From the NCBI GenBank assembly GCA_902465495.1, contig CABQND010000032.1, positions 1 to 24,016 on the forward strand: a stretch of 24,016 bases of DNA, in the 5' to 3' direction. Numbering within the stretch: the stretch's first letter is position 1; each line of letters starts with the position of its first letter. The notes beneath the pieces were generated by a model, which saw only the letters and a program-made list of their open reading frames with translations, did no database searches and was not told the DNA's origin. The DNA is from an uncultured Eubacteriales bacterium. GTDB lineage: Bacteria > Bacillota > Clostridia > Christensenellales > Borkfalkiaceae. Positions 21,368 through 24,016 of the stretch are shown piece by piece. The translations under genes and the position numbers were made by a program.

Positions 21368-23684
21368 ATTTGCGCTTGCGGGCAACCCGAACTGCGGCAA
21401 AACGACGCTGTTCAACGCGCTTACGGGAAGCACCGCGCATGTCGGAAACTGGCCGGGCGTCACCGTCGACAAGCGGGAGGGCGTGTACAAAAAGGGATCG
21501 GTCCCCGTGCAGATCGTGGACCTTCCGGGCATTTATTCTCTTTCGCCGTACACCCCCGAAGAAGTGATCTCCCGCAATTTTATCTTGGATGAAAAGCCCG
21601 ATTGCGTCATCAACATCGTGGATGCGACCAACCTCGAACGCAACTTGTACCTGACCACGCAGCTGATGGAGATCGACGTGCCCGTCGTGATCGCGCTGAA
21701 CATGATGGACGCGGTCCGAAAGAGCGGCGACAAACTGGACGCGAAAAAGCTGGAAGAAAAGATCGGCTTGCCCGTTGCGGAGATATCGGCGCTCAAAGAC
21801 GAGGGGATCGCCGCGCTGATGGAGCGCGCGTACAAGGCGGCGCAGGAAAAGCGTGCGGGCAAGACGGTGCTGGAAAGCTCTGCCCTTGCACACGTCATCG
21901 GCGACGTGCGCATCGCGCTCAAAGGCAAAGGGGTGGAAAATCCGCTCTTTCACGCCGTCAAACTGACCGAGGGCGACGAGCTGGAAGTCAGCGCGCACCC
22001 CGACGAGATGCAGATGGTCGATGAATTCAAAAAACAGTTTTCGGACGATCTGTTTGCGGGCGATTTTGAAGCGATGGTCGCCGATGCGCGCTATAAATAC
22101 ATATCCGCCAACTTCTCGACGGCATACGTGCGCAAAGAGCGCCGCGAAAAGCTGACGCGTTCCGACAAAGCCGACCGCATTCTCACCCATCGCATCTGGG
22201 GCATTCCCATTTTTCTGGTGATACTCTTTGCGATCTTTCATTTGACGTTCAGCGGCGATCTTTTGTACATGAACACCATTGCCGGATGGTTTAACGGCGG
22301 CGAAGGGTTTGCGTTCGACGTGGATACGGGAAACGAGGTTTTGAATTCCTTTGTGGCTGTGTTCTTTACTGCCGACGGCGTTTCGACGCCGGGTGCGATC
22401 GTGTTCAATCTGATGGGCTTTGTCTGCGATCAGATCGGCGGCGGCATCGCTGCGGGCCTGGAAAGTGCGGGAGCCGCAGAATGGGCGCAGGGCCTTCTCA
22501 ACGACGGTATCTGGGCAGGGCTTTCGGGCGTTTTGTCCTTTATTCCGCAGATCTTATTCCTGTTCCTGCTCATTTCCATTCTCGAAGATTCGGGATACAT
22601 GGCGCGCGTGGCGTTCATTCTCGACCGCGCCTTCCGTAAATTCGGGCTTTCGGGCAGGGCGTTCATCCCCATGATCATGGGCTTCGGCTGTTCGGTGCCT
22701 GCGGCGATCAATACCCGCACTCTCGCCGACGAAAAAGAACGCATCATGACCAACCGTGTCATTCCGTTCTTTACCTGCGGCGCAAAAGCGCCCATCCTCG
22801 CCGCCGTCTGCGGTGCGATCGTTCAGATCTGGAACCCCGGCATCGATGCGGGCCTGATCACCTTCCTTTTATATGTATTCGGCATGGCAATGGCGGTCAT
22901 CATGGTCGCATTCATGCGCCAAACCACCATGCGCGGCGAAGTCGCTCCCTTCATTATGGAGCTTCCCGCCTACCACACCCCGCAGTTCCACAACCTCATG
23001 GTGCACCTGTGGGATAAACTCAAACATTATCTCAAAAAGGCGTTTACCATCATCGTCGCATCCGCCATCGTCATTTGGTTCCTGTCGCATTTCTCGTGGG
23101 AATGGAAATACCTGCCCGACGAGCAGATGAACGAGAGCATTTTGCACGACATCGGTGCGTTCGTACAGTGGATCTGCACCCCGATGGGCTTCGGTTATAA
23201 CAGCCCGCTTCTTCGCGAATTCGGTTGGGTGTTCGTCGTTGCCGCCGTCACGGGGCTCATCGCAAAAGAAAACGTCATTTCCACGTTCTTTGTGCTCGGC
23301 AACTGCCTCGCCGCTTCCGCCGTGCTCGACGAGTCTTCCATGGAGGGCTGGCAGGCGGTGCAATTCCTCGTCGCGCAGACGGGAATCACCTGGCAGGGTC
23401 TGATCGCGTTCACCGTGTTCAATATGCTCACCGTCCCTTGCTTTGCGGCGGCGGCAACCGTGAAAGGCGAGCTTCCCAAAGGCAAGTTCAAATATACGCT
23501 TGCCTTCTGGCTGCTCACTTCGTTTATCACCTCGTCCGTCGTATTCGTCGTACTGAGCTGGTGGTGGACGGCGTTCATCGTCGCGGCTCTCATCGCGCTC
23601 GTTGTGGCGTACTTTGTGCTCCGCAATAAGGGCAAGATCCGCTTCGGGAACAAAAATCGCAAAGACGTGATCGCAAAACAGTGA
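21360..23684 (+). CDS. feoB: FeoB ferrous iron transporter
   Basis: FeoB moves Fe2+ across the cytoplasmic membrane, with a G domain that controls transport. The 774-aa protein has G1 GNPNCGKTT (8-16), the WPGVT switch (31-35), G3 DLPG (54-57) and G4 NMMD (114-117). A G5-like SALKDEG follows near 142-148, then the helical GDI-like region to about 270. The membrane part starts at IWGIPIFLVILFAIF and contains FIPQILFLFLLISILEDSGYMAR, GFGCSVPAAINTRTL and FFTCGAKAPI, the two cysteine-containing gate regions typical of the family. It ends in a short basic tail. Plus-strand operon with two feoA genes and a Cys-rich protein. Confidence 0.97.
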   Translation: MLKFALAGNPNCGKTTLFNALTGSTAHVGNWPGVTVDKREGVYKKGSVPVQIVDLPGIYSLSPYTPEEVISRNFILDEKPDCVINIVDATNLERNLYLTTQLMEIDVPVVIALNMMDAVRKSGDKLDAKKLEEKIGLPVAEISALKDEGIAALMERAYKAAQEKRAGKTVLESSALAHVIGDVRIALKGKGVENPLFHAVKLTEGDELEVSAHPDEMQMVDEFKKQFSDDLFAGDFEAMVADARYKYISANFSTAYVRKERREKLTRSDKADRILTHRIWGIPIFLVILFAIFHLTFSGDLLYMNTIAGWFNGGEGFAFDVDTGNEVLNSFVAVFFTADGVSTPGAIVFNLMGFVCDQIGGGIAAGLESAGAAEWAQGLLNDGIWAGLSGVLSFIPQILFLFLLISILEDSGYMARVAFILDRAFRKFGLSGRAFIPMIMGFGCSVPAAINTRTLADEKERIMTNRVIPFFTCGAKAPILAAVCGAIVQIWNPGIDAGLITFLLYVFGMAMAVIMVAFMRQTTMRGEVAPFIMELPAYHTPQFHNLMVHLWDKLKHYLKKAFTIIVASAIVIWFLSHFSWEWKYLPDEQMNESILHDIGAFVQWICTPMGFGYNSPLLREFGWVFVVAAVTGLIAKENVISTFFVLGNCLAASAVLDESSMEGWQAVQFLVAQTGITWQGLIAFTVFNMLTVPCFAAAATVKGELPKGKFKYTLAFWLLTSFITSSVVFVVLSWWWTAFIVAALIALVVAYFVLRNKGKIRFGNKNRKDVIAKQ

Positions 23685-23733
23685 CACATTTGCAATTTTC
23701 GCGCGCAATGCTGCGCGCAAAGGAGGAAAATAT

Positions 23734-23940
23734 ATGATCGGTTGCATCTTATCGGCGGCGGGTACGGCAATCAGCATTGCGATCGGCGTGCTCGCGGCGG
23801 GATTGGTGATTTTTGCGATCGTGTATCACGCCGTGCGCAAAAAACAGGGCAAAAGCGGCTGCGACTGCGGCTGTGCGGGCTGTTCGGGGCACTGCGCTTC
23901 CTGCCGTCCCGATCATCGGAGTGAAGAAAAGAAAAACTGA
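23734..23940 (+). CDS. FeoB-associated Cys-rich membrane protein
   Basis: The 68-aa product has one membrane helix (about 10-32), a basic stretch (VRKKQGK) and a cytoplasmic cysteine cluster: CDCGCAGCSGHCASC at about 43-57, six cysteines in 15 residues. This is the layout of the small family found next to feoB in many Clostridia. It may bind iron or another metal at the inner face, but no biochemical role is established. AAAGGAGG precedes the ATG, and the gene starts 49 bp after the feoB stop, so it is the last gene of the operon. Confidence 0.88.
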   Translation: MIGCILSAAGTAISIAIGVLAAGLVIFAIVYHAVRKKQGKSGCDCGCAGCSGHCASCRPDHRSEEKKN

Positions 23941-23995
23941 CCGACGGGACAAAAAAACGTATACACTTCTGTAATCTCCAAATAAAAAGAACGGG

Positions 23996-24016
23996 GCTTT
24001 GCGCAACGCGCAAAGC
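23996..24016 (+). terminator. hairpin at the right edge, probable feo operon terminator
   Basis: GCTTTGCGC and GCGCAAAGC arms enclose an AAC loop and end exactly at the window edge, so whether a T run follows cannot be seen. Confidence 0.6.

Noticed and set aside
21072..22241. A 389-codon minus-strand frame
   Set aside because: It is antisense to feoA/feoB, which are unambiguous; the Arg/His-rich product looks random.

Overview
The window looks like the replication-origin neighbourhood of a low-GC Gram-positive bacterium, most likely a member of the Clostridia (Bacillota). The evidence is the gene set (parA/parB, ftsH, yyaC, dnaN, rpmH-rnpA-yidD-yidC-jag, rsmG), strong vegetative promoters close to TTGACA/TATAAT, AGGAGG-type ribosome binding sites, and a homologue of the sporulation protein YyaC. 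I cannot name genus or family from sequence alone.

Layout. 1-350: 5' end of a 16S rRNA gene on the minus strand, running off the left edge, with two tandem strong promoters upstream. 915-1154: a small membrane protein, divergent from the rRNA. 1309-5141: parB, parA and ftsH, all minus. 5142-8846: 3.7 kb without a convincing gene. It is AT-rich and holds two clusters of DnaA boxes (7247-7485 and 8707-8745), one canonical parS site, three parS-like sites with a CATATG core (two inside perfect 34- and 38-bp palindromes), and a striking excess of GCGC tetranucleotides in AT-rich DNA. This is the best candidate for oriC. 8847-9392: yyaC on plus. 9653-12295: a divergent pair of envelope/stress-type units, a zinc-ribbon membrane protein (minus) facing an SPFH/zinc-ribbon operon (plus). 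12591-14451: a MATE transporter and a DUF2188 protein (minus). 14588-18825: jag, yidC, yidD, rnpA, rpmH and dnaN, all minus. 19242-20382: rsmG and a DUF1273/SLOG protein (plus). 20453-20701: an internally deleted MATE remnant. 20866-23940: a ferrous-iron uptake operon, feoA-feoA-feoB plus a small Cys-rich membrane protein.

How it fits together. ParA/ParB and the parS cluster would organise and segregate the origin region, and DnaA boxes flank an AT-rich spacer as in bipartite Firmicute origins. What is unusual is that dnaA is absent and the space between the two DnaA-box clusters is non-coding. dnaN lies 10 kb away, on the strand that would be head-on to a fork leaving this origin, and has its own DnaA box(es) upstream in the dnaN-rsmG gap. 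Two genes (the MATE gene and rsmG) have near-consensus promoters placed so that transcription should begin at or within a base or so of the start codon, suggesting leaderless mRNAs. All coordinates and motif counts were read by eye; no database search or folding was run.
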